DNA from: an uncultured Prevotellaceae bacterium
GTDB taxonomy: Bacteria; Bacteroidota; Bacteroidia; Bacteroidales; Bacteroidaceae
Direction: 5' to 3'
Length of the DNA stretch: 64,000 bases
Assembly: GCA_902774925.1 (NCBI GenBank)
Contig: CACYKE010000029.1
Location: 1-64,000, forward strand
Shown here: in pieces, positions 36,993 to 44,968 of the stretch
Layout: each line of letters opens with the position of its first letter
Position numbering within the stretch: position 1 is the first letter of the stretch
Program-made: the position numbers and the translations under genes
The notes under the pieces: generated by a model
The model's input: the letters and a program-made list of their open reading frames with translations, nothing else
The model's database searches: none
What the model was told of the DNA's origin: nothing

Positions 36993-37577
36993 ATGAACAT
37001 CCCACCCATTCTTGAAATAGGAGGCATCTTAATCTCCTCAGAGATACTGACCGAGTACTTCTGTTGTGACTATGAGAAGTGCAAAGGCATTTGTTGTGTG
37101 GAAGGCAGTGATGGTGCACCAGTGACAATGGACGAGATTGCCAGTATTGAGGATGCTCTCGACACAGTATGGCCAACGCTCTCAGCATCAGCACAGAGCG
37201 TCATAGACCAACAAGGCGTAGCCTATGCCGATCGTGATGGGGAGATGGTAACGAGTATTGTAAGGGGAAGAGATTGTGTCTTTACCTGTTATGATGGCGA
37301 CAACTGCCTGTGCGCATTAGAAAAGGCATATCACGAGGGTAAGAGTGATTTCTGCAAACCCATCAGTTGTTCACTTTATCCTATCCGCGAGAAGAAATTC
37401 GGTGACGGACTCATAGGCTTGAACTACCACAAATGGATGGTCTGCAGGGATGCTGTCGTCAAAGGCCAAGCAGAACACATCCGCGTCTATCAGTTTCTGC
37501 GCGAACCACTTATCCGTCGTTTTGGCGAATCGTGGTACGCAGAATTGTGCGAGGTGGCCGACCAACTATTAGATTAG
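36993..37577 (+). CDS. DUF3109 family cysteine-rich protein
   Basis: 194 residues, cytoplasmic by sequence. It has a Cys-rich arrangement (YFCCDYEKCKGICC near residue 23, then CVFTCYDGDNCLCAL, FCKPISCSLYPI and MVCRD) typical of DUF3109 proteins of Bacteroidetes. These are related to the YkgJ-like zinc- or iron-binding group. Function is unknown. It follows ung after 33 bases made up of CATTTTTCATTACTTATTAC-type word repeats. Its TAG stop overlaps the TAA stop of the convergent NigD-like gene by three bases. Confidence 0.85.
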   Translation: MNIPPILEIGGILISSEILTEYFCCDYEKCKGICCVEGSDGAPVTMDEIASIEDALDTVWPTLSASAQSVIDQQGVAYADRDGEMVTSIVRGRDCVFTCYDGDNCLCALEKAYHEGKSDFCKPISCSLYPIREKKFGDGLIGLNYHKWMVCRDAVVKGQAEHIRVYQFLREPLIRRFGESWYAELCEVADQLLD

Positions 37578-38239
37578 GGAACAAAGACTCTTTCAAGAGT
37601 TCCTTGATAAGTTTGAATCGTCAGGCAGATAGTGTCTGGCCGTTGTTCCTCAGGAAGGAGGATACTGATGTAACGCCGATTGGTGTAATATTCAGGAATA
37701 CCGTTCTGACTATGCAAGAAACGATAGAAAGCGGTACGCTTACCATCAGGATGGAGCAATACCGTGTCTTGGGCCAATCCAATGGAATGTGGCAATTCCT
37801 CGTCATCAATACGTCCTGTCTTCAAGAGCACTCCAAGGTTGAGATACTTGCCGCTCTTAGCCATCCATGCACTCTCTAAATCAATGGGATCCTGTTTTAT
37901 CTCTTTAAAGCGCCAGTGTTCAACAGGAAATAACGTGGGGATTACTCCGATGCCCAAAGGTTCAGCCTGCGAGGCGTCCACCTTATTATAATATATAAGG
38001 GTACGATAGACAGTGTCTGCCGTTTCTATCCATTTTGCTGTATATGGAGTCTTAAAGGTGTATGAACTGCCATCGTCAGTAACGAACGTTGTTGCCTGTT
38101 TCTGGTTGTTGACGGTAAGCTCGCATAAATCGGCCTGCATAAGAGAATATTTACCCTCACCCTTCTCATAACTGTCCGTTTCACAGGAAGCAAAGAAGGG
38201 AAAGCATAGTAGGATTGTATATACAACAAGTCTTCTCAT
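37574..38239 (-). CDS. NigD-like lipoprotein
   Basis: Predicted lipoprotein of 221 residues, signal peptide with lipobox FASC (Cys19). The ATG at 38239 lies 5 bases after the stop of the upstream acyltransferase gene. A GTG at 38254 would overlap that gene and spoil the signal peptide. Two beta-rich parts follow, resembling the NigD family of Bacteroidetes (an OB-like N-terminal domain, YSLMQADLCELTVNN, then a C-terminal domain ending TICLTIQTYQGTLERVF). Function unknown, probably envelope. Last gene of a five-gene reverse operon. Confidence 0.78.
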   Translation of the reverse strand: MRRLVVYTILLCFPFFASCETDSYEKGEGKYSLMQADLCELTVNNQKQATTFVTDDGSSYTFKTPYTAKWIETADTVYRTLIYYNKVDASQAEPLGIGVIPTLFPVEHWRFKEIKQDPIDLESAWMAKSGKYLNLGVLLKTGRIDDEELPHSIGLAQDTVLLHPDGKRTAFYRFLHSQNGIPEYYTNRRYISILLPEEQRPDTICLTIQTYQGTLERVFVP

Positions 38240-38243
38240 ATCT

Positions 38244-39452
38244 TCATTTTTCACTTGTCACTTCCTCCGACCCCTGGTCAGAGTGTGGCGTTGCATTTAG
38301 ATAGTTTCGCAAAGGATTAGCATACATCGTCAGCATGCGCTCACGGAGGAAAGCCTCGTCTTTGTTCGGTAACTGAATTTTTGCCAGTTGCCCAGCGAGA
38401 TATTTCTCGAAGCGCTCTTGGTCGCTTTTGGTATAGTGGCTGGCGTGGGTGTTGGTGCCTTCCAACTCGTCGAGGGCAATGTAGTTACAAGGATAGAGGG
38501 TGTAACCACGATAAATCTCACGATCCATACGCTCAGCCAGTACCTTAAACCATTCGGTCTTGGGAAGGTCAGACAATTCGTCAATCCATGTATTGATAGG
38601 TGCAGCACAGGTGTAACGCACGCGACCCTTGTAGCCAAAGATGCCCGTCTTCATGTTGTCAAGGTCGTCCTGACGCGATTTCTTGAAGTTGGGGTTGTCG
38701 CGTTTTTGCTGGAACTCCTGCGCCTTCAGGTAGTCACAAGGATCGAACTCATAGCTGATGGTCAGGGGCACAATGTTGAGGTCTCGCAGGTTGTCAGCAG
38801 GTAAACCGCTGGTCGCACTACTACCCATTGCCAACATTTTGAGTACAGCATCCTGGGTATGGTCGCTGGAGTCTTTGGCACGTCCCTCGCGCTGGGCTAT
38901 CCAAATATTTTCCTTCTTCTCAGTGACAGCATGGTGAATATAGCGACTCATCAATTGCGAAGCAGCCATCGTCTCGCGCAAAGACAGACCGCGGCGCACG
39001 GTAAAGGCCTTATTCATACGCACCAGCCGCTTAATCCAAGGATAGATGAGCAGGTTGTCGCCAATGCCAATCTCAACAGTTGTAGGATAGCCTGCGTCAA
39101 CCAACATCACGTCAAGGAAGGCCGAGTCGAGCACGATGTCACGATGGTTCGAGACGAAAGTATAGCGTAACGATTTATCCCTTGGCAGCAGTTTTTCATT
39201 GAACGTACAGCCATCAGTATGCTTACGGATAATCCACTTAACGACGGGCTTCATGAAACGCTGTTGGAAATCGAGCGGTGTCTTTACACCGATAAATGCC
39301 AGCTTCAGCAGTCCATTGCGCACGCTTTTGGGCAACCAAGGGACAAAGCCTTTCAGCACCAGCGAGAATTGCCGATCGTTAATCAGCTCGTCAAACGCCT
39401 GTTGCATCTCACCCGCTTCGTAGGGTCTTATCTCGTCGAACTCGTTACTCAT
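38244..39452 (-). CDS. PlsC-like acyltransferase domain protein
   Basis: 402 residues from the ATG at 39452 (a TTG lies 12 bases upstream). The acyltransferase core begins with FVSNHRDIVLDSAFLD (NHRD-type catalytic block, near residue 101), followed by FTVRRGLSLRETMAASQLM and an IAQREGRAKDSSD segment equivalent to the EGTRS motif. No clear signal peptide. It likely transfers a fatty acyl group to a glycerolipid or related acceptor at the membrane. It lies between ddl and the NigD-like gene in one operon. The exact acceptor is unknown. Confidence 0.82.
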   Translation of the reverse strand: MSNEFDEIRPYEAGEMQQAFDELINDRQFSLVLKGFVPWLPKSVRNGLLKLAFIGVKTPLDFQQRFMKPVVKWIIRKHTDGCTFNEKLLPRDKSLRYTFVSNHRDIVLDSAFLDVMLVDAGYPTTVEIGIGDNLLIYPWIKRLVRMNKAFTVRRGLSLRETMAASQLMSRYIHHAVTEKKENIWIAQREGRAKDSSDHTQDAVLKMLAMGSSATSGLPADNLRDLNIVPLTISYEFDPCDYLKAQEFQQKRDNPNFKKSRQDDLDNMKTGIFGYKGRVRYTCAAPINTWIDELSDLPKTEWFKVLAERMDREIYRGYTLYPCNYIALDELEGTNTHASHYTKSDQERFEKYLAGQLAKIQLPNKDEAFLRERMLTMYANPLRNYLNATPHSDQGSEEVTSEK

Positions 39453-39482
39453 AGCGACATCCAATTATTCACTTTTCGCCTC

Positions 39483-40472
39483 TTAGAACTGATTCTCCAC
39501 GATATCCGTCAGCACCTCTGTCATGGTCATACCTGCAGCCTTTACCTGCTGAGGGATGAAACTAGTGGGCGTCATACCTGGAGTCGTATTCACCTCGAGC
39601 ATCGTAATCTTACCGTCCTTCGAAATGATGTAGTCGATACGGATGATACCATTGCAGTGCAGGATATCGTAGATGTGGCTGGTAATCTCGCGAGCCCGGC
39701 GAGCCCAATCCTCACTGATACGCGCTGGAGTAATCTCCTGTACCTGACCATTATACTTGGCATCGTAGTCGAAGAATTCATTCTGCGTTACCACCTCAGT
39801 AATTGGCAGTATCACTGTCTTCTCGTTTGTCTTATAGATACCAACGGTGATTTCCGTTCCTGCCAGATACTGTTCTACCATCACTTCGTCACTCTCAAGC
39901 ATAGCCTTGCGCAAAGCAGGAGCCAACTGATCCTTGTTCTTTACTTTGCTGACGCCAAAACTCGATCCATCGGTAGCAGGCTTCACGAAGCAAGGCATTC
40001 CGATGCGCTGTTCAATCTGGTCCTCACTAACCAAATCCTCATAACCACGGCGGATGAGCAACGAGTCAGCAACACTAACACCATAGCCGCGCAGATACTG
40101 GTTAAGCACAAACTTGTCGAAAGTCATAGCCTCAATCAGTACACCACTAGTGGAATAGGGAATGTCTACGAGGTCGAAATAGCCCTGCAGGATACCATTC
40201 TCACCTGGAGTGCCATGAATGGTGATATAGGCATAGTCGAAGAGCTTGGCCTTGCCGTCTTCCACAAACGAGAAGTCATTGCGGTCGATCTTTGCCGTGA
40301 TACCACCAGGCAGTTCCACGTGCCAGTCCTGACCCTTGATATCGACGATATACACATTGTATCGCTCTTTGTCGAAGAACGAAAAGAGACCTTGAGCCGA
40401 ACGCAGTGACACGTCGTGCTCTGAAGAATCGCCACCACAGACGATGGCAATGTTACGTTTCAGTTGTTTCAT
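39483..40472 (-). CDS. ddl: D-alanine--D-alanine ligase
   Basis: ATP-grasp enzyme of 329 residues that makes the D-Ala-D-Ala dipeptide for peptidoglycan. It has IAIVCGGDSSEHDVSLRSA at the N-terminus, HGTPGENGILQGYFDL (near 92), the ATP-binding PCFVKPATDGSSFGVSK (near 160), and the C-terminal RIDYIISKDGKITMLEVNT and NTTPGMTPTSFIPQQ. It follows the pseudouridine synthase gene across a 46-base gap of TTATTyyG word repeats. Cytoplasmic, cell-wall pathway. Confidence 0.96.
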   Translation of the reverse strand: MKQLKRNIAIVCGGDSSEHDVSLRSAQGLFSFFDKERYNVYIVDIKGQDWHVELPGGITAKIDRNDFSFVEDGKAKLFDYAYITIHGTPGENGILQGYFDLVDIPYSTSGVLIEAMTFDKFVLNQYLRGYGVSVADSLLIRRGYEDLVSEDQIEQRIGMPCFVKPATDGSSFGVSKVKNKDQLAPALRKAMLESDEVMVEQYLAGTEITVGIYKTNEKTVILPITEVVTQNEFFDYDAKYNGQVQEITPARISEDWARRAREITSHIYDILHCNGIIRIDYIISKDGKITMLEVNTTPGMTPTSFIPQQVKAAGMTMTEVLTDIVENQF

Positions 40473-40483
40473 ATATTTTTTAT

Positions 40484-40520
40484 TTATTCGTTATTTCGTT
40501 ATTCTGTTATTCCGTTATTT
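40484..40520. repeat. 8-base tandem word repeat between ddl and the RluA-family gene
   Basis: Four consecutive units of the form TTATTyyG (TTATTCG, TTATTTCG, TTATTCTG, TTATTCCG) plus a partial copy fill nearly the whole intergenic gap. Confidence 0.8.
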
Positions 40521-41589
40521 AATTATGACGAGTATAGTTTCGCCATTTATCTATCAGCGCCGCCATGTCGTCAGCCAGTTCGCTGGTGAAGTCCATCTGC
40601 TCGTGGGTCACGGGGTGGACAAACCCCAGCGTCTTAGCATGCAGGGCCTGACGCGAACAAAGCTTGAAGCAGTTCTGGATGTAGGCCTTATAGGATGCCG
40701 TACGCTCGCCTCGCAGAATTTCCGTACCACCATAGCGCTCGTCGGCAAACAGCGGATGACCAATATGCTTCATGTGAGCCCTAATCTGATGTGTACGACC
40801 AGTTTCCAAACGACACTCCACCAATGTGGTATAGCCGTAGCGCTCGAGCACCCGATAGTGAGTGACGGCAGTTTTGCCGACATCCCCTCCTGCAGGGAAT
40901 ACCGCCATGCGTTGGCGGTCACGCGGATCGCGTCCGATATTGCCCTCAATACGTCCAGTGTCCTCTGTGAAGTTGCCCCATACCAAAGCGACATAGCTGC
41001 GATGCGTGTCATGATTAAAGAACTGCGCTCCCAATTCCGTCTTGGCATCAGGGGTTTTGGCAACGACAAGCAGTCCACTGGTATCTTTGTCAATACGGTG
41101 AACCAGTCCTACGCTGGGATCGTTTGGGTCATAGCTGGGCAAATTGCGCAAATGCCATGCAATGGCGTTGACCAACGTCCCATGAAAATTACCCACACCT
41201 GGGTGTACTACCAGTCCCGCTGGTTTGTTGATGACCATCAGCTGGTCGTCTTCATAAACCACATCAAGGGGAATATCCTCGGGTTCGATGGTGGTATCGT
41301 AGTGCGGGCGGTCGAGCATCAAAGTAATGACATCTCCTGCGCGCACCTTATAGTTACTCTTGACGGGTTTACCGTTGACGTGAACAAAACCTGCATCGGC
41401 CGCTTTCTGGATGCGGTTACGGGAAGAATGCTGCACATGCTCAGACATGTATTTGTCGATACGCACAGGTTCCTGACCGCGATCCACCTCCATGCGCAGA
41501 TGCTCGTAGAGCTGGCTATCGCCCTCTTCGTCAAGGCTCAGTGCGACGTCGTCCAGAAGGTCCTGTGGCTTATCGATTATGTCTGTCAT
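40519..41589 (-). CDS. RluA-family 23S rRNA pseudouridine synthase (RluD-like)
   Basis: 356 residues. An N-terminal S4-like RNA-binding domain (VRIDKYMSEHVQHSSRNRIQKA; VNGKPVKSNYKVRAGDVI) is followed by the catalytic domain. That domain carries LVHRIDKDTSGLLVVAKT, the RluA motif with catalytic Asp (near 197), and RTHQIRAHMKHIGHPLFADE. It converts specific uridines in large-subunit rRNA to pseudouridine. The arrangement matches RluD, but RluC-like specificity cannot be excluded. It begins 6 bases after the PASTA gene. Confidence 0.93.
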   Translation of the reverse strand: MTDIIDKPQDLLDDVALSLDEEGDSQLYEHLRMEVDRGQEPVRIDKYMSEHVQHSSRNRIQKAADAGFVHVNGKPVKSNYKVRAGDVITLMLDRPHYDTTIEPEDIPLDVVYEDDQLMVINKPAGLVVHPGVGNFHGTLVNAIAWHLRNLPSYDPNDPSVGLVHRIDKDTSGLLVVAKTPDAKTELGAQFFNHDTHRSYVALVWGNFTEDTGRIEGNIGRDPRDRQRMAVFPAGGDVGKTAVTHYRVLERYGYTTLVECRLETGRTHQIRAHMKHIGHPLFADERYGGTEILRGERTASYKAYIQNCFKLCSRQALHAKTLGFVHPVTHEQMDFTSELADDMAALIDKWRNYTRHN

Positions 41590-41595
41590 AATGAT

Positions 41596-42255
41596 TTATT
41601 CTCCTACAACAGGTTCGGTTACCTCCTCAAAATCGTCGGCAAGATTTTCTTGGGGTTCAGCATACGACTGGTCCACATATTCAACATCGTCCAAATCGTT
41701 GATAGTGCCTCCGCCCACAAGCAAGGTCAACGGATAGTCAATGGGAATACGGTCACCATTCGAAACACGACGGCCGCGACATACAATACCATAGACCCAG
41801 TCACGCTCGCCAGGCACCGTTTGCGCTGGTAACAGGCGGAAGCCCATAGCCATCAGTTTGGCTTCTGCCTCGCGAACACTGGAGTTATCGACAATGTCAG
41901 GAATGGTAAACGACGGTGATGACGGTGAGTTTACCGTCACATAGATGATATGTCCCTGCTTTACCTTCGTACCGTTGCCTGGTGTCTGAGCCAGGATACA
42001 GTCGGCAGGCAGGGTCTTGTTATAGCCAGAGTCACTGACCAGAATAATTAATCCCTCCTGTTCCAGCAACAAACGGGCTTTATTATACGTCATACCCTGA
42101 ACCTTTGGCACTACAATACCCTCACCATGATGAGTATAGTATTCGAGGCCATACTTTACACCAATGCACAGCAACACCACTACCAGAGCCATTGCCAGCA
42201 GGTTTCCCCACAGGTAGAGGCTGCCCATTTTTCCAAAGAATTCCTTCGCGTTCAT
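41596..42255 (-). CDS. PASTA-domain membrane protein
   Basis: 219 residues: a short cytoplasmic N-terminus, one membrane helix (about 14-36), then PASTA repeats (VVPKVQGMTYNKARLLLEQEG near 48; FTIPDIVDNSSVREAEAKLMAMGF near 117; a third partial unit ending LTLLVGGG). It ends in an acidic tail. There is no kinase domain, unlike the PASTA kinases of Gram-positives. It is first in an operon with ddl, so a role in cell-wall sensing or binding is plausible but unproven. Confidence 0.9.
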   Translation of the reverse strand: MNAKEFFGKMGSLYLWGNLLAMALVVVLLCIGVKYGLEYYTHHGEGIVVPKVQGMTYNKARLLLEQEGLIILVSDSGYNKTLPADCILAQTPGNGTKVKQGHIIYVTVNSPSSPSFTIPDIVDNSSVREAEAKLMAMGFRLLPAQTVPGERDWVYGIVCRGRRVSNGDRIPIDYPLTLLVGGGTINDLDDVEYVDQSYAEPQENLADDFEEVTEPVVGE

Positions 42256-42278
42256 GAACTATATGCTATTATGAAGGG

Positions 42279-42309
42279 CAAAATTACAAAGAAATATTGA
42301 GACAACAAA
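42279..42309 (-). promoter_or_regulatory. Bacteroidetes promoter for the PASTA-ddl operon
   Basis: On the reverse strand, -33 TTTG (42306-42309) and -7 TAATTTTG (42279-42286) are 19 bases apart. The -33 box lies inside the T-run of the rpmH terminator. Confidence 0.7.
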
Positions 42310-42345
42310 AAAATTGGGTATATTTCTTAGAAAATACACCCAATT
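42307..42345 (-). terminator. Rho-independent terminator downstream of rpmH
   Basis: A 14-base-pair stem with one mismatch (42312-42325 with 42332-42345), a 6-base loop, and a run of seven Ts on the reverse strand directly after it (42307-42313). Confidence 0.75.
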
Positions 42346-42363
42346 CTTATGCGTGACGATTGA

Positions 42364-42482
42364 TTACTTTCCGTGATGCTCGTCAGATACAGTTAACTTC
42401 TTACGGCCCTTAGCGCGGCGAGAAGCCAGTACGCGACGACCATTCTTTGTTGCCATGCGCTCGGCTGAAATGTTCTTTTCAT
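42364..42482 (-). pseudogene. rpmH: Ribosomal protein L34 gene with an internal deletion and frameshift
   Basis: The reverse strand starts ATGAAAAGAACATTTCAG at 42482, giving MKRTFQPS, the normal L34 N-terminus. After only 26 bases it meets ATG GCA ACA AAG (ATG at 42456), which encodes [20 protein letters not shown] and then [10 protein letters not shown], the normal C-terminal part. A standard L34 has 21 residues (63 bases) before that Met, so 37 bases are missing and the frame is broken. GAGC at the junction would be expected on both sides of the missing segment. A 30-residue C-terminal product from the ATG at 42456 remains possible. Promoter and terminator are intact. Either a real lesion or an assembly fault. 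Confidence 0.85.
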
Positions 42483-42547
42483 TGTTCTATCGTTATTTTA
42501 TTTGTTGTAATTCGACAATATCCTCCGAAAATCAGAGTTTCGGGCTG

Positions 42548-42579
42548 CAAAATTACATAATAATTTCTAATTGTGCAAG
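42548..42579 (-). promoter_or_regulatory. Promoter for rpmH
   Basis: The reverse strand reads TAATTTTG at 42548-42555, with CTTG (42576-42579) 20 bases upstream as a near-consensus -33 element. Confidence 0.6.
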
Positions 42580-42628
42580 TTTTGAGCGATTTTTCTCAAT
42601 AATTTATTCATTTTTCACGGAAAATTCG

Positions 42629-42636
42629 TACCTTTG
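42629..42636 (+). promoter_or_regulatory. Bacteroidetes -7 element for efp
   Basis: TACCTTTG matches TAnnTTTG, 43 bases before the efp ATG. No good -33 box is seen. Confidence 0.6.
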
Positions 42637-42679
42637 CACCCGCAAAAGTGACAATTACATTATTAAATAGCTATTTTTT

Positions 42680-43246
42680 ATGATTAATTCACAAGACATT
42701 AAGAAAGGAACAGCCATCCGTATGGACGGTGGCATTTGGGTATGTATTGATTTCCAGCACCGCAAGCCTGGTAAGGGTAACACCATCATGAACATTAAGC
42801 TGAAGAACGTCAGCGACGGCCGTGTACTGGAGCGCCGCTACAACATCGGTGAAAAGTTGGAGGACGTTGTCATCGAGCACCGCGACTACCAGTACCTCTA
42901 TGAGGATCAGGAAGGCCGCATCTTCATGAATCAGGAGACTTTCGAGCAGATTCCCATTGCCAACGACCTCGTTATCGGTCATGAGTACATGAAGGAAGGC
43001 GACGTCGTATCAGTTGTCAGCGACACTACCGACGGTACTATCCTCTATGCTGAGATGCCCGTTAAGACCATCCTGAAGGTGGTTCACTCTGAGCCTGGTA
43101 TCAAGGGCGACACTGCTACCAACACCCTGAAGCCCGCTACGCTGGAGACTGGTGTTGAGGTTCGCGTTCCCCTGTTCATCAACGAGGGTGACCTCATTCA
43201 GGTTGACACTCGCGATGGTTCTTATCTGGCTCGCGCTAAGGAGTAA
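42680..43246 (+). CDS. efp: Translation elongation factor P
   Basis: 188 residues, normal length. EF-P binds between P and E sites of stalled ribosomes and helps peptide-bond formation at polyproline stretches. The KOW-like domain loop HRKPGKGNTIMN places Lys32 at the tip, the position modified in many bacteria. The C-terminal signature region (LKPATLETGVEVRVPLFINEGD and TRDGSYLARA) is intact. Its stop overlaps the start of the glycosyltransferase gene (TAATG). Divergent from rpmH. Confidence 0.97.
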   Translation: MINSQDIKKGTAIRMDGGIWVCIDFQHRKPGKGNTIMNIKLKNVSDGRVLERRYNIGEKLEDVVIEHRDYQYLYEDQEGRIFMNQETFEQIPIANDLVIGHEYMKEGDVVSVVSDTTDGTILYAEMPVKTILKVVHSEPGIKGDTATNTLKPATLETGVEVRVPLFINEGDLIQVDTRDGSYLARAKE

Positions 43247-44289
43247 TGAAATATTCCATTATCGTACCTGTCTTCAACCGTCCTGACGAAGTGGACGAGT
43301 TGCTGGAGAGCCTTCGCTCCCAAACACTTAAGGACTTCGAGGTGGTGATAGTGGAAGACGGTTCACAGATTCCCTGCAAGGATGTTTGCGACAAATACGC
43401 AAACATCCTTGATTTGCATTATTACTTCAAGGAGAACAGCGGTCCAGGACAGAGCCGCAACTATGGCGTAGAACGTGCTCATGGCGAGTATGTCATCATT
43501 CTCGACTCCGATGCCGTCACCCCTCCGAGCTTTATGCAGGCTATTGACGACGAGCTGAAGCGCCAGCCTACTGATGCTTGGGGCGGTCCTGATGCTGCCC
43601 ACGAGTCGTTCTCTGACATCCAGAAGGCTATTTCGTATGCCATGACCTCGTTCTTCACGACGGGCGGCATTCGTGGCGGCAAAAAACAGCTCGACAAGAA
43701 GTTCTACCCACGCTCGTTCAACCTCGGCGTGCGCCGTGAGGTGTACCAACAGCTAGGCGGATTCACGACAGAGCGCTTTTCCAAAATGTCGCTTTATGGT
43801 GAGGACATAGACTTCAGCCTCCGCATCTATAAGAACGGTTACAGCTGTCGTTTGTTCCCTAAGGCATGGCTGTGGCACAAGCGCCGTACGGATTTTCGTA
43901 AGTTCTGGCGACAGGTATACAATAGCGGTTATGCCCGCATCAACCTCTGGCGCAAATATCCTGAGGCGTTGAAGCCCGTTCACGCCCTTCCTGCAGTCTT
44001 TACGATAGGCGTTATCTTCCTATTCCTATGCTGGCTGGTAGGCGAGGGGTTGTTCAACTTTGGCGTATGGCTTCGTCCTGAAGAGCATTGGTACCAGCAG
44101 GTGGGTCTGTGGCTGAGTTGTCTGGCGCTTACACCTCTTATATTATATAGCGCTCTGATTTTCATTGACTCCACTATCCGCAACAAGAGTGTGATGGTGG
44201 GAATCAAATCCATTCCGGCTGCCTTCATCCAGCTCATTGGCTATGGCGTAGGCTTCTTGGAGTCGTTATTTATGAAAAAGCATGGATAA
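43246..44289 (+). CDS. Family 2 glycosyltransferase, membrane-associated
   Basis: 347 residues. An N-terminal GT-A domain starts SIIVPVFNRPDEVDELLESL, with the metal-binding ILDSDAVTPP (DxD-like, near 83) and acceptor-side LYGEDIDFSLRIYKNGY (ED motif near 185). At least two C-terminal membrane helices follow (about 248-272 and 285-307). It transfers a sugar from an activated donor to a lipid or polysaccharide acceptor at the inner membrane. It overlaps efp by 1 base and radC by 8 bases. Acceptor unknown. Confidence 0.9.
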   Translation: MKYSIIVPVFNRPDEVDELLESLRSQTLKDFEVVIVEDGSQIPCKDVCDKYANILDLHYYFKENSGPGQSRNYGVERAHGEYVIILDSDAVTPPSFMQAIDDELKRQPTDAWGGPDAAHESFSDIQKAISYAMTSFFTTGGIRGGKKQLDKKFYPRSFNLGVRREVYQQLGGFTTERFSKMSLYGEDIDFSLRIYKNGYSCRLFPKAWLWHKRRTDFRKFWRQVYNSGYARINLWRKYPEALKPVHALPAVFTIGVIFLFLCWLVGEGLFNFGVWLRPEEHWYQQVGLWLSCLALTPLILYSALIFIDSTIRNKSVMVGIKSIPAAFIQLIGYGVGFLESLFMKKHG

Positions 44290-44968
44290 GCTGAACATCA
44301 ACCAGTGGGCAGAGGAAGACCGTCCGCGCGAGAAACTCATGCGGCTCGGCCCTTCGGCACTGACTGATGCCGAGTTATTGGCCATACTGGTTGGTTCAGG
44401 TTCCACAAAGGAAGATGCCGTGACGCTGATGAGGCATATTCTTGCTGACTGCAACAACAACCTGAATACCTTGGGAAAACTCACCATTCGCGACCTTTGC
44501 AAATATAATGGCGTAGGCGAAGCGAAGGCCATCACCATCCTTGCTGCCTGCGAACTGGGCAAACGTCGACAAAGCGGGAAACCCGAGGAACGGCCCGACT
44601 TAGGTACTGCGACCCTCATCTACAACTACATGCATCCACAATTGCAGGATCTTGACGTTGAAGAGTTCTGGTTGTTGCTCATGAACCAAAACCACCGCCT
44701 CATCAAGCAGATACGTATCTCGCACGGAGGTATCACGGAGACAGCTGTCGACGTTCGTATCATCATCCGCGAGGCTGTACTCGCCAATGCCACCATGCTA
44801 GCCATTTGCCACAATCACCCCTCAGGTTCGTTGCGTCCCAGTCCGATGGACAACGACCTGACTACCAGCATCCAACGCGCCTGCCAGCTGATGCGCATCA
44901 AATTTCTCGACCACGTCATCATCACCGACGGAGCCTACTACAGCTATTGCGAAACAGGTCGTGTTTGA
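44282..44968 (+). CDS. radC: RadC-family JAB domain protein
   Basis: 228 residues, full length. The N-terminal helix-hairpin-helix part (RPREKLMRLGPSALTDAELLA; YNGVGEAKAITILAACELG) is followed by a JAB1/MPN metalloprotease-like domain. Its metal motif is CHNHPSGSLRPSPMDND (near 179), preceded by SHGGITETAVDVR. The cellular role of RadC is still unsettled. Its 3' end overlaps that of the convergent penicillin-binding protein gene by 25 bases. Confidence 0.95.
   Translation: MDKLNINQWAEEDRPREKLMRLGPSALTDAELLAILVGSGSTKEDAVTLMRHILADCNNNLNTLGKLTIRDLCKYNGVGEAKAITILAACELGKRRQSGKPEERPDLGTATLIYNYMHPQLQDLDVEEFWLLLMNQNHRLIKQIRISHGGITETAVDVRIIIREAVLANATMLAICHNHPSGSLRPSPMDNDLTTSIQRACQLMRIKFLDHVIITDGAYYSYCETGRV

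Noticed and set aside
39219-41832. Long forward frames opposite the acyltransferase, ddl and RluA-family genes
   Set aside because: They are antisense to well-recognised genes and lack recognisable motifs.
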